Assembly: GCA_016793445.1 (NCBI GenBank)
Contig: JAEUME010000005.1
Location: forward strand, 310,001 to 374,000
DNA: 64,000 bases
Source of the DNA: Hyphomicrobium sp.
Lineage (GTDB): Bacteria > Pseudomonadota > Alphaproteobacteria > Rhizobiales > Hyphomicrobiaceae
Direction of reading: 5' to 3'
Every line of letters starts with the position of its first letter. The first letter of the stretch is position 1. The position numbers and the translations under genes are program-made. Below are positions 43,580 to 52,447 of this stretch, one piece after another. Below the pieces are notes generated by a model. The model did not search any database and was not told the origin of the DNA. It worked only from the letters and a program-made list of their open reading frames with translations.

Positions 43580-44827
43580 TTATGCGCTCAGAGGCGAATT
43601 AAAGGTCTGCATCCAGCCCTTGATCCAGCGCGTACGCTGGCCAAACCATTGCGCGGCGGTGGCGGGCGCTTCTTCCCAGGTGTCGGAGGCAATGACCGAC
43701 ACCTTGAATCCGAGCCGCGCCAGCCTCAATCCGAGGTCGGCGTCCTCCGTGACGTTGAAGGCATCCCAGCCTCCGGCATGTTCGAGAACGGCGCGCGAGA
43801 AGTGGTTCGAAGTCCCGCCCAGCGGAAGCGGCAGGCCGAGGCGCTCGTAGGCGGGAAGCATCGCGAAAAACAAGGCCGCATATTCGAGCGTGAACTGGCG
43901 GGTGAAGAACGTGTCGGCGGGATTGTAGATATCAAGACGCGCCTGCACGCAGCCCAAGTCTCCAAACGATGCCTGGAAGGCGTGTGCCGCCATTTTGAGC
44001 TGGCCAGGATCGGGTACATCTTCCGCATCATAGACGGCAACAATTTCACCGGTCGCGAAGGTCAGCGCGTAGTTCAGCGCGCGGGGCTTGGTGCGCGGCT
44101 GACCGGCAGGAACGGCGAGCACACGCATGTTGCGGGCGAGACCCGAGCTGTGAAGCGCCGCGCGCGTGGCTTCGTCATCCGCTTCGGTGACGAGCAGAAT
44201 CTGCAACCGGTCCGCGGGATAGTCGAGACGGGCAAGGGCTTCGACGAGCTTTGCGGCTACGCCGGCTTCGCGATAGAGCGGCACGATCAGCGTGTAGGGT
44301 GGCAAAGGCGAGGGCGCTGGCGGCGTTGGGACGCTGGGGCGGCCCTCGCCGCAGGTGCGCCGGACGGCGCCAATCCTGGCAAAGCCTTGCTGCGCGTCTT
44401 GGCCTGCAAGCCGCCAAAGGGCTGCGAGCCGCAACAGAGTGATGAACGAAAATGGCAGGGCAAGGATGGCGGCCGCCAAAGGTTCCGCAAGGCTTGGTGC
44501 GGCGATCCACAGTGCCAGGGCAAGGACGGCGAGTGTGGCACCGGCGTTGCGCTGGAACCGCGTGGTCAGGATATCGGCCGACATGCCCGGCCGCGCGCGG
44601 CGCAGGCCATTGAGTGCGATGTCCAGGCGGTCTGTTTCGTCCAATTCCGGCTCAAGGCCGTCTGGACAGGCATGGGCCGAATCCTGCCGGGCGCCTTCTG
44701 GCGCCGACAGGCCAGTGTGTGGCGCACGCGCTGGCGTGCGCCCGGGATTCGTGCGCTCAGTACGTACCAGCCCCCCTTGCACGCTTGCTCTTCCCCCACA
44801 GTTCTTGCCGGTTGCGCAGCGCCACAC
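43580..44827 (-). pseudogene. N-terminal part of a family 2 membrane glycosyltransferase, truncated by the element
   Basis: This frame encodes 408 residues of the original protein plus 7 residues from the element before a stop codon. All catalytic motifs are in this half: IVPLYREAGVAAKLVEAL, AVYDAEDVPDP (DxD), GGTSNHF, TEDADLGLRL and QRTRWIKGW (QxxRW). The first hydrophobic pair is around LAVLALALWIAAPSLA. The lost C-terminal helices are at 21302-21769. Such enzymes polymerise sugars at the inner membrane; without the helices it is probably inactive. The GTG start at 44827 is uncertain. Confidence 0.9.
43597..43625 (+). other. attR junction of the integrated element
   Basis: AATTAAAGGT (element side, 43597-43606) precedes the core CTGCATCCA (43607-43615) and the chromosomal GCCCTTGATC. 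The element arm is the exact reverse complement of the ACCTTTAATT arm at attL. Joining the chromosomal sides gives the attB that reads as uninterrupted glycosyltransferase coding sequence. Confidence 0.9.
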
Positions 44828-44908
44828 TATAGCCAGGGGCGCAGCGTTGCGTTAGGCGTCGAAGGTAGAAACTGCAAGCAGCTTGCAAGGACGATCGGCT
44901 TTCAGCGC

Positions 44909-45805
44909 ATGAGATCATCATCCCGACGGCTATCGTGTTCCCGGACTACGCGCGCGGGGTTGCTTGGCGGTGCGTGTTTGGCTGTGTTGAGCTTCTGTGG
45001 TTCGTTTGCACCTCCAGCGGCCGCCCAGGAGGCGAAAGGTGCGACGGCAGGAGCGGACGCGACGATCCGCGGCGCAAAGCCCGCTCCGGACCGCACCACA
45101 CGGCGCGTGGTGATCCGCTTTTTGACCGACAGCGACTTTCCACCGTTCAATTTCTACGATGAAGACGGCGCGCTCGTCGGCTTCAATATCGATCTGGCGC
45201 GGGCCATCTGCCTGGAGCTGAACACCTCGTGCGATATCAAGAGCCGGGCTTGGGACGATCTTCTGCCAGGCCTCAAATCGGGTGATGCCGATGCCGTCAT
45301 CGCTGCGCACAAGATCACGGTGGCGGCGCTGGACGAGGTCGACTTCAGCGATCGCTATTTCCACACGCCTGCTCGTTTTGCCGGCCGCAAGGGCGGTGAG
45401 GACGTGGAAGTCTCCCCCTCCGGGCTTTACGGCAAGCGTATTGCCGTTGCGCGCGGCACGGCGCACGAGGCCTATCTGAAGTCGTTCTTCCGGGACAGCC
45501 CGCTCGTTGTCTTCGAGAACGCCGATCTGGCTCGGGAAGCGGTTGCCGCCGACAAGGCCGACTATGTCTTCGATGACGGCATCTCATTGGCGTTCTGGAT
45601 CAACGGGACGCTCTCGCGTCAGTGCTGCGAGATGAAGGGCGGCCCGTTCCTCGAGCCGAGGTTCTTCGGAGACGGACTGGCCATAGCGTTGCCTAAAGGC
45701 GATCCTGAACTCAAGGCGCTTATCAACGAGGCCCTGCGCAAGGTCCGCACGTCCGGACGTTTCGAGGAGCTTGTACAGCGGTACTTCCCGGTTCGGATTT
45801 ACTGA
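44909..45805 (+). CDS. periplasmic amino-acid-type solute-binding protein
   Basis: This 298-residue secreted protein has an N-terminal signal (GLLGGACLAVLSFCGSFAPP followed by AAAQE) and a family 3 solute-binding domain. Landmarks are IRFLTDSDFPPFNFYDEDG, LVGFNIDLARAICLEL, GLKSGDADAVIAAHKIT, GKRIAVARGTAHEAY and the tail FEELVQRYFPV. Two neighbouring cysteines (LSRQCCEMK) are unusual. No permease or ATPase gene adjoins it, so it may serve a transporter elsewhere or act as a sensor ligand binder. The ATG at 44909 directly precedes the basic N-region. Confidence 0.88.
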   Translation: MRSSSRRLSCSRTTRAGLLGGACLAVLSFCGSFAPPAAAQEAKGATAGADATIRGAKPAPDRTTRRVVIRFLTDSDFPPFNFYDEDGALVGFNIDLARAICLELNTSCDIKSRAWDDLLPGLKSGDADAVIAAHKITVAALDEVDFSDRYFHTPARFAGRKGGEDVEVSPSGLYGKRIAVARGTAHEAYLKSFFRDSPLVVFENADLAREAVAADKADYVFDDGISLAFWINGTLSRQCCEMKGGPFLEPRFFGDGLAIALPKGDPELKALINEALRKVRTSGRFEELVQRYFPVRIY

Positions 45806-45910
45806 GAGTGCCGTTAATCTTTGACGGCGGACGATCTTCGCACGTCAAATGCCAGACGTGTTCAGAGATGTGTTCAGGCCAGGCGGCCGTCATCAGGTTC
45901 GGGTAGGGCA

Positions 45911-47188
45911 ATGCCTATGAGGCCGCAGTCTGCCGTTATCGCATTTCTCGTCGCGGCGCTGGTCCTTCCGCAATGGTGTGAATCGGCCGTCGCCCGCAAG
46001 GCGCACAAGCACAAGTCACACAGATCGCTGTCTGCATCGCATCGCCCCGCCCACAAACACGTCGTCAAGAGCAAGGCCGGCACCGCTCAACCCCCGGTCA
46101 CTGCCGGCGCGGCCGCAACCCCAAAGCCCCGGCTGATGAGCCGTGCCGAGATTCTCAATACCGATCCGCAGCGGCTTGCCAATCTCGGCCGTCACATCAT
46201 TGTCGGGTACCATCTGCTCTCGGACGTGAAAGCGCTGGTCAAAGCGCGCGCCATCGCGGGCGTTTTCATTACCGATCATAATGTGCGCGGGCGCAAGGTG
46301 GAGGCCGTGAAGGCGGAAATAGACGCGCTGCAGGACATCCGGCGCGAACAAGACCTGCCGCCGCTCATCATCGCCGCCGACCAGGAGGGAGGCACGGTTT
46401 CGCGGCTCTCCCCACCCTTGCGCCGGCAGAGGTCGCTTGGCACGATCGTAGCCAAAGTGGAACAGGATGAAGAGCGCCGCAAGCTCGTGGAGAGCTATGC
46501 ACGCACGCAGGCCGACGAACTGGCCCGCATTGGCGTCAACATGAATTTCGGCCCCGTCGTGGACCTCAACCTCAATCCGGGCAACCACCGCGACGGCGAG
46601 ACGCGCTTGCGCCTGCGGGCGATTTCATCCGATCCCTACACGGTGGCGAAAGTGGCCGGCTGGTACTGCGACACCCTGGCGGAATCCGGCATCATGTGCA
46701 CCTTGAAGCACTTCCCCGGTCTAGGCCGCGTGACGCGCGACACGCATGTTGTCAGCGCCGAGATTTCCGCGAGCGAGGGAACCCTGGAGCTCAACGACTG
46801 GGTTCCCTTCCGCCGTCTCATGGGCAAGCCCAATGTCGTCACCATGCTTGGTCACGTGAAGGTCAGCGTTCTCGACAAGACCACGCCAGCCTCCTATTCG
46901 CGCACGATCGTGGACACTTTGATGCGACAGACGTGGAACCACGAGGGACTTCTCGTCACGGACGACTTCAGCATGGGCGCCATCACGCGTGGCCAACCCG
47001 GTTTGGGTGAGGCCGCCGTCAAGGCGCTCAATGCAGGCGTCGACTTTCTCCTGCTGTCCTACAGCGAGAAACACCTCGACGAGATGTACTCGGCATTGAT
47101 CGCGGCCGATGCGGCAGGTGGGATCGACGCGAACGCGCGCGCTCAGAGCCGTGTCCGAATTGATCGCGTGTTTGCCGTCAGGTCTTGA
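45911..47188 (+). CDS. glycoside hydrolase family 3 protein (NagZ-like)
   Basis: This 425-residue secreted protein has a signal peptide (SAVIAFLVAALVLPQWCESA), a histidine/lysine-rich linker (RKAHKHKSHRSLSASHRPAH) and a GH3 barrel. The NagZ-type dyad loop is KHFPGLGRVTRDTHV and the nucleophile segment is LVTDDFSMGAI; DQEGGTVSRL is also typical. NagZ enzymes remove N-acetylglucosamine from muropeptides in the cytoplasm, whereas this one seems to be exported, so it may act on peptidoglycan in the periplasm. The start ATG at 45911 follows a GTAGGG stretch. Confidence 0.88.
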   Translation: MPMRPQSAVIAFLVAALVLPQWCESAVARKAHKHKSHRSLSASHRPAHKHVVKSKAGTAQPPVTAGAAATPKPRLMSRAEILNTDPQRLANLGRHIIVGYHLLSDVKALVKARAIAGVFITDHNVRGRKVEAVKAEIDALQDIRREQDLPPLIIAADQEGGTVSRLSPPLRRQRSLGTIVAKVEQDEERRKLVESYARTQADELARIGVNMNFGPVVDLNLNPGNHRDGETRLRLRAISSDPYTVAKVAGWYCDTLAESGIMCTLKHFPGLGRVTRDTHVVSAEISASEGTLELNDWVPFRRLMGKPNVVTMLGHVKVSVLDKTTPASYSRTIVDTLMRQTWNHEGLLVTDDFSMGAITRGQPGLGEAAVKALNAGVDFLLLSYSEKHLDEMYSALIAADAAGGIDANARAQSRVRIDRVFAVRS

Positions 47189-47193
47189 GTATT

Positions 47194-47583
47194 TCAGAGT
47201 TCGCCGGTGAGAAATTGCGCGCGGCCGTGGCCGAACGACCAATCCTCGTCGGTGTTCGAAACCATCGAAACCACAACGTCGGACGGCTTGATCCCGCAGC
47301 TCTTCTCAAGTTCTGCCACAAGCAGGCGATAAAATGCCTCCTTTTGCGCGCTTGGGCGCGGGCGGGTGGTGACCTGAAGGAAAACAACGTCCTTGGTGCG
47401 GGGAATGCCGAGACCCGTGTCCTCCACGATCATGCGCGAGGGCTTGTGCTCGTGGACGAGCTGATAGCGGTCGCCTTCGGGCACCTTGAAGGCGGCGAGC
47501 ATGGCACGATGGGCGGCGTCGAGCAGCTTGGTCAGCTCTTCGTCCGTGCGTCCTTCCATGAGATCAAAACGCAGTAGCGGCAT
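47194..47583 (-). CDS. tautomerase family protein
   Basis: This 129-residue protein begins MPLLRFDLMEGRTDEEL, placing Pro2 at the N-terminus after methionine removal, as needed for tautomerase catalysis. Other landmarks are VPEGDRYQLVHEHKPSRMIV, FLQVTTRPRPSAQKEAFYRL and VSMVSNTDEDWSFGHGRAQF. This fits the two-unit Tautomerase_2 type. It converges on the GH3 gene with 5 bases between them. The substrate is unknown. Confidence 0.9.
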   Translation of the reverse strand: MPLLRFDLMEGRTDEELTKLLDAAHRAMLAAFKVPEGDRYQLVHEHKPSRMIVEDTGLGIPRTKDVVFLQVTTRPRPSAQKEAFYRLLVAELEKSCGIKPSDVVVSMVSNTDEDWSFGHGRAQFLTGEL

Positions 47584-47733
47584 CAGTCCGTCTCCCGTTC
47601 GCGCCATCTTTACGGGATGGGCGTTAGCGGTCGGCGGGCGCGATTGCAAGGTACACATTGCAGCAGGGCAGGATGAGCCGGGCGACTCGCAGACCGGAGG
47701 GCTTGCAGACTAATGGATTGAGGTTTCAGCCCG

Positions 47734-48264
47734 TCACGCGCCGCGGCGCGAATAGACCGGCTGCTGTTTCTGGCCAACATGGCGCAGAGCCTGAAACGCA
47801 GCGTTCACGTTCTTACTCATGGCGTCCAGGTAGGCCTTGACCTCGCGCGGGAGGTCGATCGCAGCATAGCGGTCGGGATGATAGACCTTCGAGAGGCGAT
47901 GATAGGCGTCGCGGATCTGCTCGAATGAGGCGCCCTTTTCCAGCCCCAGCACGCGGTGAGGATCGAAATTTCGGGCGTCGGGAATAAACAGGGCAGTTGC
48001 CACGGCCCGCGGCGGCGCGATCACCTTGACGTTGCGGATGTCGCTTTTGGGTACGAAGCTGCCGCCGCCTTCGAAGCCTTCGATGTAAAGAAAGGCTTCC
48101 TCGCCGTCGAGCAGCTTGTGCACGCCCCGTCCGGCAGGGAGCACCGCGCGCCCCGATAGCACGCTCGCATCCGCCATCGTGATTTCGATGGCGATCAGTG
48201 TTTCGGCTCGGTTATCGACACGGTTGCGTTCAAACATGAGACGAGCTGACGGTTGCCTGATCAC
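47734..48264 (-). CDS. J-domain protein
   Basis: This 176-residue protein has a C-terminal J domain. FDPHRVLGLEKGASFEQIRD leads to AYHRLSKVYHPDRYAAIDLP with the HPD motif that activates DnaK-type ATPases. The N-terminal 90 residues form a beta-rich domain (SVLSGRAVLPAGRGVHKLLD, FLYIEGFEGGGSFVPKSDI) found in alphaproteobacterial J proteins. The client is unknown. It is divergent from the YkgJ-type gene, with 63 bases between the starts. Confidence 0.88.
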   Translation of the reverse strand: MIRQPSARLMFERNRVDNRAETLIAIEITMADASVLSGRAVLPAGRGVHKLLDGEEAFLYIEGFEGGGSFVPKSDIRNVKVIAPPRAVATALFIPDARNFDPHRVLGLEKGASFEQIRDAYHRLSKVYHPDRYAAIDLPREVKAYLDAMSKNVNAAFQALRHVGQKQQPVYSRRGA

Positions 48265-48327
48265 AACTTATGATGCACGAGTTGAAAAGCCTTCGTTAAC
48301 GTCTTGCCGCTTGGCCGGGATAAATTC

Positions 48328-48888
48328 ATGGACGCAGCAAATTCGCAAGCCGAAAACGAACTGGTGGCGGGCCGCTCGTGTGAAGGGTGCACGATGTGCT
48401 GCAAGCTGCTCAGTATTGAGATCCTCCAAAAGCCTCGCGGTGTGTGGTGTCCCCACTGTAACAAGAAACGGGGATGCACCATCTACGAGGAACGCCCCAT
48501 CGCCTGCCGCACCTTCTATTGCGGATATAGGCGCATCGCGGACATTGACGAGAGGTGGAAGCCATCTCAAGCCAAGTTTCTCATCAACTACGAGGCCGAA
48601 CACCGCCGTATCGCCATTCATGCCGACGCGGCCCGCCCCGATGCCTGGCGCGCCGCGCCCTACTATGGGGTTATCAAGGAATGGGCGCGCACGGCGGAAT
48701 CGCAGGGCGGCACAGTGGTGGTGTGGGCGGGACCCAATGTGACGGTGGTTTCGGCTGACAAGGATTGGGAGATGGGCGCCTTGCGGGAGGATCAGTACAT
48801 CCTGCCGGTCGACCGGCGGGTGGCAGGCGGTGTCGCGCGCGAGTATGTTGCCGTGGAGGCGGACGATCCGAGGCTCGGCCAGAGATGA
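48328..48888 (+). CDS. YkgJ-family cysteine-cluster protein
   Basis: This 186-residue protein has the cysteine pattern CEGCTMCCKLL, WCPHC, GCTIYEERPIACRTFYCGYR, typical of the YkgJ/CxxCxxCC zinc- or iron-binding family. The C-terminal half (GGTVVVWAGPNVTVVSADKD) is particular to alphaproteobacterial members. A GGGA stretch precedes the ATG at 48328; a TTG further upstream is less likely. The function is unknown. Confidence 0.88.
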   Translation: MDAANSQAENELVAGRSCEGCTMCCKLLSIEILQKPRGVWCPHCNKKRGCTIYEERPIACRTFYCGYRRIADIDERWKPSQAKFLINYEAEHRRIAIHADAARPDAWRAAPYYGVIKEWARTAESQGGTVVVWAGPNVTVVSADKDWEMGALREDQYILPVDRRVAGGVAREYVAVEADDPRLGQR

Positions 48889-49033
48889 CTACTATCCTGA
48901 AGACCTAGGGGAACACGCAACCGTTGACCGTGCTGGTGCGTCTAACCATATCGGTATGCAGCCGTCGGCCCGGCGGTCCCGGCGGCTTTCGCCAATGAGG
49001 TGCAACGAAGAACCGCTTCCGAGGAACCAATAA

Positions 49034-49570
49034 ATGAAATACCTGTCCCTCCCGCTGGCAGCGCTGAGCGCCGCTCTGATTATGGCTCCGACTGCAGCGT
49101 TCAGCGAAACCGCGTCGGCTACGATCCATGCCATCTCGCCGGAAGGCATCGGCGCCGAGGTCGGCAAGGCGACCATCACCGACAGCGATAAGGGCGCCGT
49201 CATCGCCATCGAGGTGAAGGGACTGACGGCGGGTGAGCACGGCATGCACATCCATGAGAAGGGATCCTGCGAGCCCGGTGAGAAGGACGGCAAGATGGGA
49301 GCGGGTCTTGCGGCCGGCAGTCACTTCGATCCTGCCAAGAGCGGCAAGCATGCAGGTCCGCAGGGTCATGGCCACGTCGGCGATCTGCCCAAGCTGGTGG
49401 TGGAGGGCGATATCGCCAAAGCCTCGCTAACGGCGCCGAACGTGAAGGTCGCGGATGTCATTGGCCGCGCGCTAATGATCCATGCTGGCGGTGACAACTA
49501 CACCGATGAGCCGGCGCTGGGCGGCGGTGGCGCGCGTGTGGCCTGCGGCGTGATCCAGGCCGCGAAGTAA
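49034..49570 (+). CDS. sodC: periplasmic superoxide dismutase [Cu-Zn]
   Basis: This 178-residue secreted enzyme converts superoxide to hydrogen peroxide and oxygen. It has a signal peptide (LPLAALSAALIMAPTAAFSE). Copper/zinc ligands lie in HGMHIHEKGSC, AAGSHFDPAKSGKHAGPQGH and GHVGDLPKL. The disulfide partner is in GGGGARVACGVI. MIHAGGDNYTD supplies the last copper histidine. All residues expected for activity are present. An upstream stretch of 140 bases holds its promoter, and a terminator follows. Confidence 0.97.
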   Translation: MKYLSLPLAALSAALIMAPTAAFSETASATIHAISPEGIGAEVGKATITDSDKGAVIAIEVKGLTAGEHGMHIHEKGSCEPGEKDGKMGAGLAAGSHFDPAKSGKHAGPQGHGHVGDLPKLVVEGDIAKASLTAPNVKVADVIGRALMIHAGGDNYTDEPALGGGGARVACGVIQAAK

Positions 49571-49596
49571 TCTGGCGCATGGGCTGATTGAACAAA

Positions 49597-49637
49597 CCGG
49601 ACCCTGGGGCGAGCTCCTGGGGTCCGATTGTGTTTTG
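49597..49637. terminator. probable bidirectional terminator between sodC and lysS
   Basis: CGGACCC (49598-49604) pairs with GGGTCCG (49620-49626), and TTGTGTTTT follows on the plus strand. The hairpin lies between the ends of two convergent genes and could stop both transcripts; the T-run suits sodC better. Confidence 0.65.
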
Positions 49638-49661
49638 CAGGAGTATCCGCCGGGAGCGCGC

Positions 49662-51317
49662 TCACGCAGCCGCAGCGGCAAGTTTGCCCGCCAGCGCATC
49701 CGCGATCAGCTTACGCGTGTTCTCGATGCCATAGAGCTCGACGAACGAACCGAAACGCGGGCCTTTCTCTTCACCCAGTAGCACCTGGTAGATGGCGTTG
49801 AACCAGGCGTTGGACACGCCGGGTTTCTCCGGCGTCGCGCCCTTGGCGTTGAGATCCTGATAGCGCGGCACTGCGCGGCCGATGTCGTAGATGATCGTCA
49901 TCAGGTCCTGCGCGTTGGCCCCGGCCGGCGCATTGCCGAGGGCGTCGGAAAGCGCCTGCAGCGCGGCGCGCTCGACCGCGTCGGCTTCGCGGAACTTCTT
50001 TTGAGGCTTCACGAAGTCGTCGTAGTAGCGGATGGCGTAGCCGACCAGATGATCGAGCAGCGGATGCTCTTGGGGCGTTGCGCCAGGGGCAATGCGGCGA
50101 ATGAAGCCCCAGAGCACACTCTTGTCGTGGGCGTTCGACGCCGAGACGAGGTTGAGGAGCAGCACGAACGAGATCGGGAGCTCGGCCGCCGGCGGGTGGC
50201 CTGAGTGGATGTGATAGACAGGGTTCTCAAGCTTCTGCTTGGCGTCCTGCTTGGGGAAGGCGGCAAGGAACTGAAGATACTCGTCCACCTTCTGCGGGAT
50301 CATCTTGAAGTAGAGCCGCTTGGCCTCACGCGGCTTCTGGAACATGTAGAGCGCGAGGCTTTCGGGCGTAGCGTAGTCGAGCCATTGGTCCATGGTCACG
50401 CCGTTGCCCTTGGACTTTGAGATCTTCTGGCCCTGCTCGTCGAGGAACAGCTCGTAGACGAAGTGATGCGGTGCGACGCCGCCCAGGATCTCGCAGATCT
50501 TGTCGTAGATGACGGCGTTGGTCTGATGGTCCTTGCCGAACATTTCGAAGTCGACGCCGAGCGCGGCCCACCGCATGCCGAAGTCCGGCTTCCACTGCAG
50601 CTTGACGTTGCCGCCAGTGACGGGGAGGGTTGTTTCCGTGCCGTCCTCGTCATTGAACGTGACGGTGCCCGCCTTGGCGTCCACGTTTTTCATGGGAACG
50701 TAGAGCACGCGGCCGGTCTGTGGCGAGATCGGCAGGAACGGACTGTAGGTCGCTTGCCGTTCCGCGCCCAGTGTCGGCAGCATGACGGCCATGATGGCAT
50801 CGTAGCGCTCGGCGGCGCGCAGCAGCATCGCGTCGAACTTTCCGGACTTGTAATACTCGGTCGCGCTGGCGAATTCGTACTGGAAGCCGAAGGTATCCAG
50901 GAAACGCCGCAGCATGGCGTTGTTGTGATCACCGAAGCTGGCGAAATTGCCGCCGAAGGGATCGGGCACGGCTGTGAGCGGCTTGTGCAGATGCGGCTCT
51001 AGGAACGCCTTGTCCGGCACGTTGTCGGGAATCTTGCGCATCCCGTCCATGTCGTCGGAAAAGCAGATGAGACGCGTCTTGCGCTTGCCCTCAGTCAGAA
51101 GTTCAAAGGCGTGACGGACCATGCTCGTGCGCGCGACCTCACCGAAGGTGCCGATGTGAGGCAGGCCCGAGGGCCCATAGCCGGTCTCGAAGAGGACCGT
51201 CTTCTCCTTGCCATCCGGCAGCCGGTCGAGACGCTTGATGAGTTTGCGCGCCTCCTCGAAGGGCCAAGCCTTCGCGTCGGAAAGTGCGGCAGCGATGTCG
51301 GCAGAGATAGTGGTCAT
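49662..51317 (-). CDS. lysS: class I lysine--tRNA ligase
   Basis: This 551-residue class I (archaeal-type) lysyl-tRNA synthetase charges tRNA-Lys. The HIGH-like signature is [17 protein letters not shown] and the KMSKS-like signature is KISKSKGNG. Further class I LysRS landmarks are [19 protein letters not shown] and [13 protein letters not shown]. Many alphaproteobacteria use this form in place of the class II enzyme. The ATG at 51317 gives [20 protein letters not shown], the usual N-terminus; the open frame upstream to 51431 is not supported. Confidence 0.96.
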   Translation of the reverse strand: MTTISADIAAALSDAKAWPFEEARKLIKRLDRLPDGKEKTVLFETGYGPSGLPHIGTFGEVARTSMVRHAFELLTEGKRKTRLICFSDDMDGMRKIPDNVPDKAFLEPHLHKPLTAVPDPFGGNFASFGDHNNAMLRRFLDTFGFQYEFASATEYYKSGKFDAMLLRAAERYDAIMAVMLPTLGAERQATYSPFLPISPQTGRVLYVPMKNVDAKAGTVTFNDEDGTETTLPVTGGNVKLQWKPDFGMRWAALGVDFEMFGKDHQTNAVIYDKICEILGGVAPHHFVYELFLDEQGQKISKSKGNGVTMDQWLDYATPESLALYMFQKPREAKRLYFKMIPQKVDEYLQFLAAFPKQDAKQKLENPVYHIHSGHPPAAELPISFVLLLNLVSASNAHDKSVLWGFIRRIAPGATPQEHPLLDHLVGYAIRYYDDFVKPQKKFREADAVERAALQALSDALGNAPAGANAQDLMTIIYDIGRAVPRYQDLNAKGATPEKPGVSNAWFNAIYQVLLGEEKGPRFGSFVELYGIENTRKLIADALAGKLAAAAA

Positions 51318-51431
51318 CAGGAGCGGCTTCTGTCTGAGGGTCGATGATGGGAGCGAAACGCGCTTGGCGCGCGCCTGGGCCCGTGCGGGAGTGAAACAAG
51401 CCCTCGTGCTTCTAGCGTAATTTCCGATCAT

Positions 51432-51600
51432 ACAGAGCCACTTTTCCTCTCCCGGAACGGGAGAGGATGTCGTGAAGCGACAGGTGAGGGACTTCAGCCT
51501 GCGCCGCTGATTGCGGCAGTCCCCTCATCCGCCCCTTCGGGGCACCTTCTCCCCGCGGGAGAAGGAAGTGAATCCATAAGATCGCAATCGGCTATAGGTG
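51432..51600 (+). repeat. dispersed intergenic repeat, copy 2
   Basis: This is the second copy of the repeat at 19536-19706, in the same orientation, with nearly the same hairpins (CCTCTCCCG block, CCGCCCCTTCGGGGCACCTT, CTTCTCCC/GGGAGAAG). It fills most of the 328-base gap between lysS and the hydrolase gene; the remaining bases hold no recognisable gene. Confidence 0.85.
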
Positions 51601-51645
51601 GCGGGGGCGCTTGCGTCAAATATGGCTTGATCGGGAGGGGTCAAT

Positions 51646-52302
51646 TTAGTCTTGCCGGGCGGCGCTTTGCGCCATGAAGGCCGCTATGGCGCCGGCGGCC
51701 GCGGCAAGGTTCCCTTTGCGGGTGAATCCGGAGGCACCGCGCGGACCCAGGTCGTGATCGCCGTCTGCCGCCCAGTGGAACGCAATTGCGCTTGAGAGCT
51801 GCATGGACTCCACCTCGGCTCTGCTCCCGAAGGGATCGCGTTCACCTTGAACGATGAGGGCACGGCACGTCAGTCCAACAAGGTGCGCCGTGCGCAGTTG
51901 ATCGGGCTTGCCGGGAGGATGGAACGGGTAGCCCAGGCATACCAGGCCCGCGATCAAGCCAGCCGCGAACGCCTCGTCTGCAACCATGCTGGCGACGCGG
52001 CCGCCCATGGATTTTCCGCCAATGAACAGACGCTGGTGTTTGGGGGCTGATTTGAGCGCTGCTGCGATTGCTGTCTCATATTCGTGCAAGAGCGTTTCGG
52101 CGCGCGGCGGCGGGCGGCGCTTGCCGGCTTCGCGCCGCGCCGCCATGTATGAGAACTCGAAGCGGCTGACGGCAATACTGCGCTCGGCCAGCAGGGCGGC
52201 GATGGTGTTCATGAACGGGCTCGTCATGGCCGCGCCTGCGCCGTGGGCGAGAAGCAGCCGCCAGGATGCGCCGGGTGGGCCGGTCTCGATGAAGTCTGGC
52301 AT
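51646..52302 (-). CDS. alpha/beta hydrolase (KANL3/TEX30-type)
   Basis: This 218-residue protein shows LLLAHGAGAAMTSPFMNTIA (oxyanion region), LFIGGKSMGGRVASMVAD with the nucleophile serine in GKSMGG, a downstream Asp in ALIVQGERDPFGSRAEV and a late histidine in ADGDHDL. This matches the bacterial KANL3/TEX30-like alpha/beta hydrolase branch. The ATG at 52302 gives the family start MPDFIETGPPG; another ATG lies 21 bases upstream. The substrate is unknown. Confidence 0.88.
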   Translation of the reverse strand: MPDFIETGPPGASWRLLLAHGAGAAMTSPFMNTIAALLAERSIAVSRFEFSYMAARREAGKRRPPPRAETLLHEYETAIAAALKSAPKHQRLFIGGKSMGGRVASMVADEAFAAGLIAGLVCLGYPFHPPGKPDQLRTAHLVGLTCRALIVQGERDPFGSRAEVESMQLSSAIAFHWAADGDHDLGPRGASGFTRKGNLAAAAGAIAAFMAQSAARQD

Positions 52303-52447
52303 AGGTCGGACGCTGTGCCTCACGTTGTGTTTGGGAGCTATCCCCGCTTGTGCAAAGTGTGCCTAGAATGGCTCTTCGTGCGTTCTTGGTAGGACGAGAT
52401 CGAGCGGACGTTAGACTTAACAGCACGAAAGCCAGGAGTTGGGAATT

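Larger units (their letters stand above)
21761..43606. mobile_element. integrative element with replication module and defence cargo (about 21.85 kb)
   Basis: The element is bounded by two copies of the 9-bp core CTGCATCCA and inserted in a glycosyltransferase gene whose two halves remain outside it. It carries an integrase at its left end, an XRE regulator, a primase/helicase module, a serine recombinase and a set of nuclease/TIR defence genes. Its base composition is visibly lower in GC than the flanks, especially 23.5-34 kb. No conjugation or phage structural gene was recognised, so it resembles a satellite or integrative plasmid-like island and probably depends on a helper for transfer. 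Confidence 0.9.
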
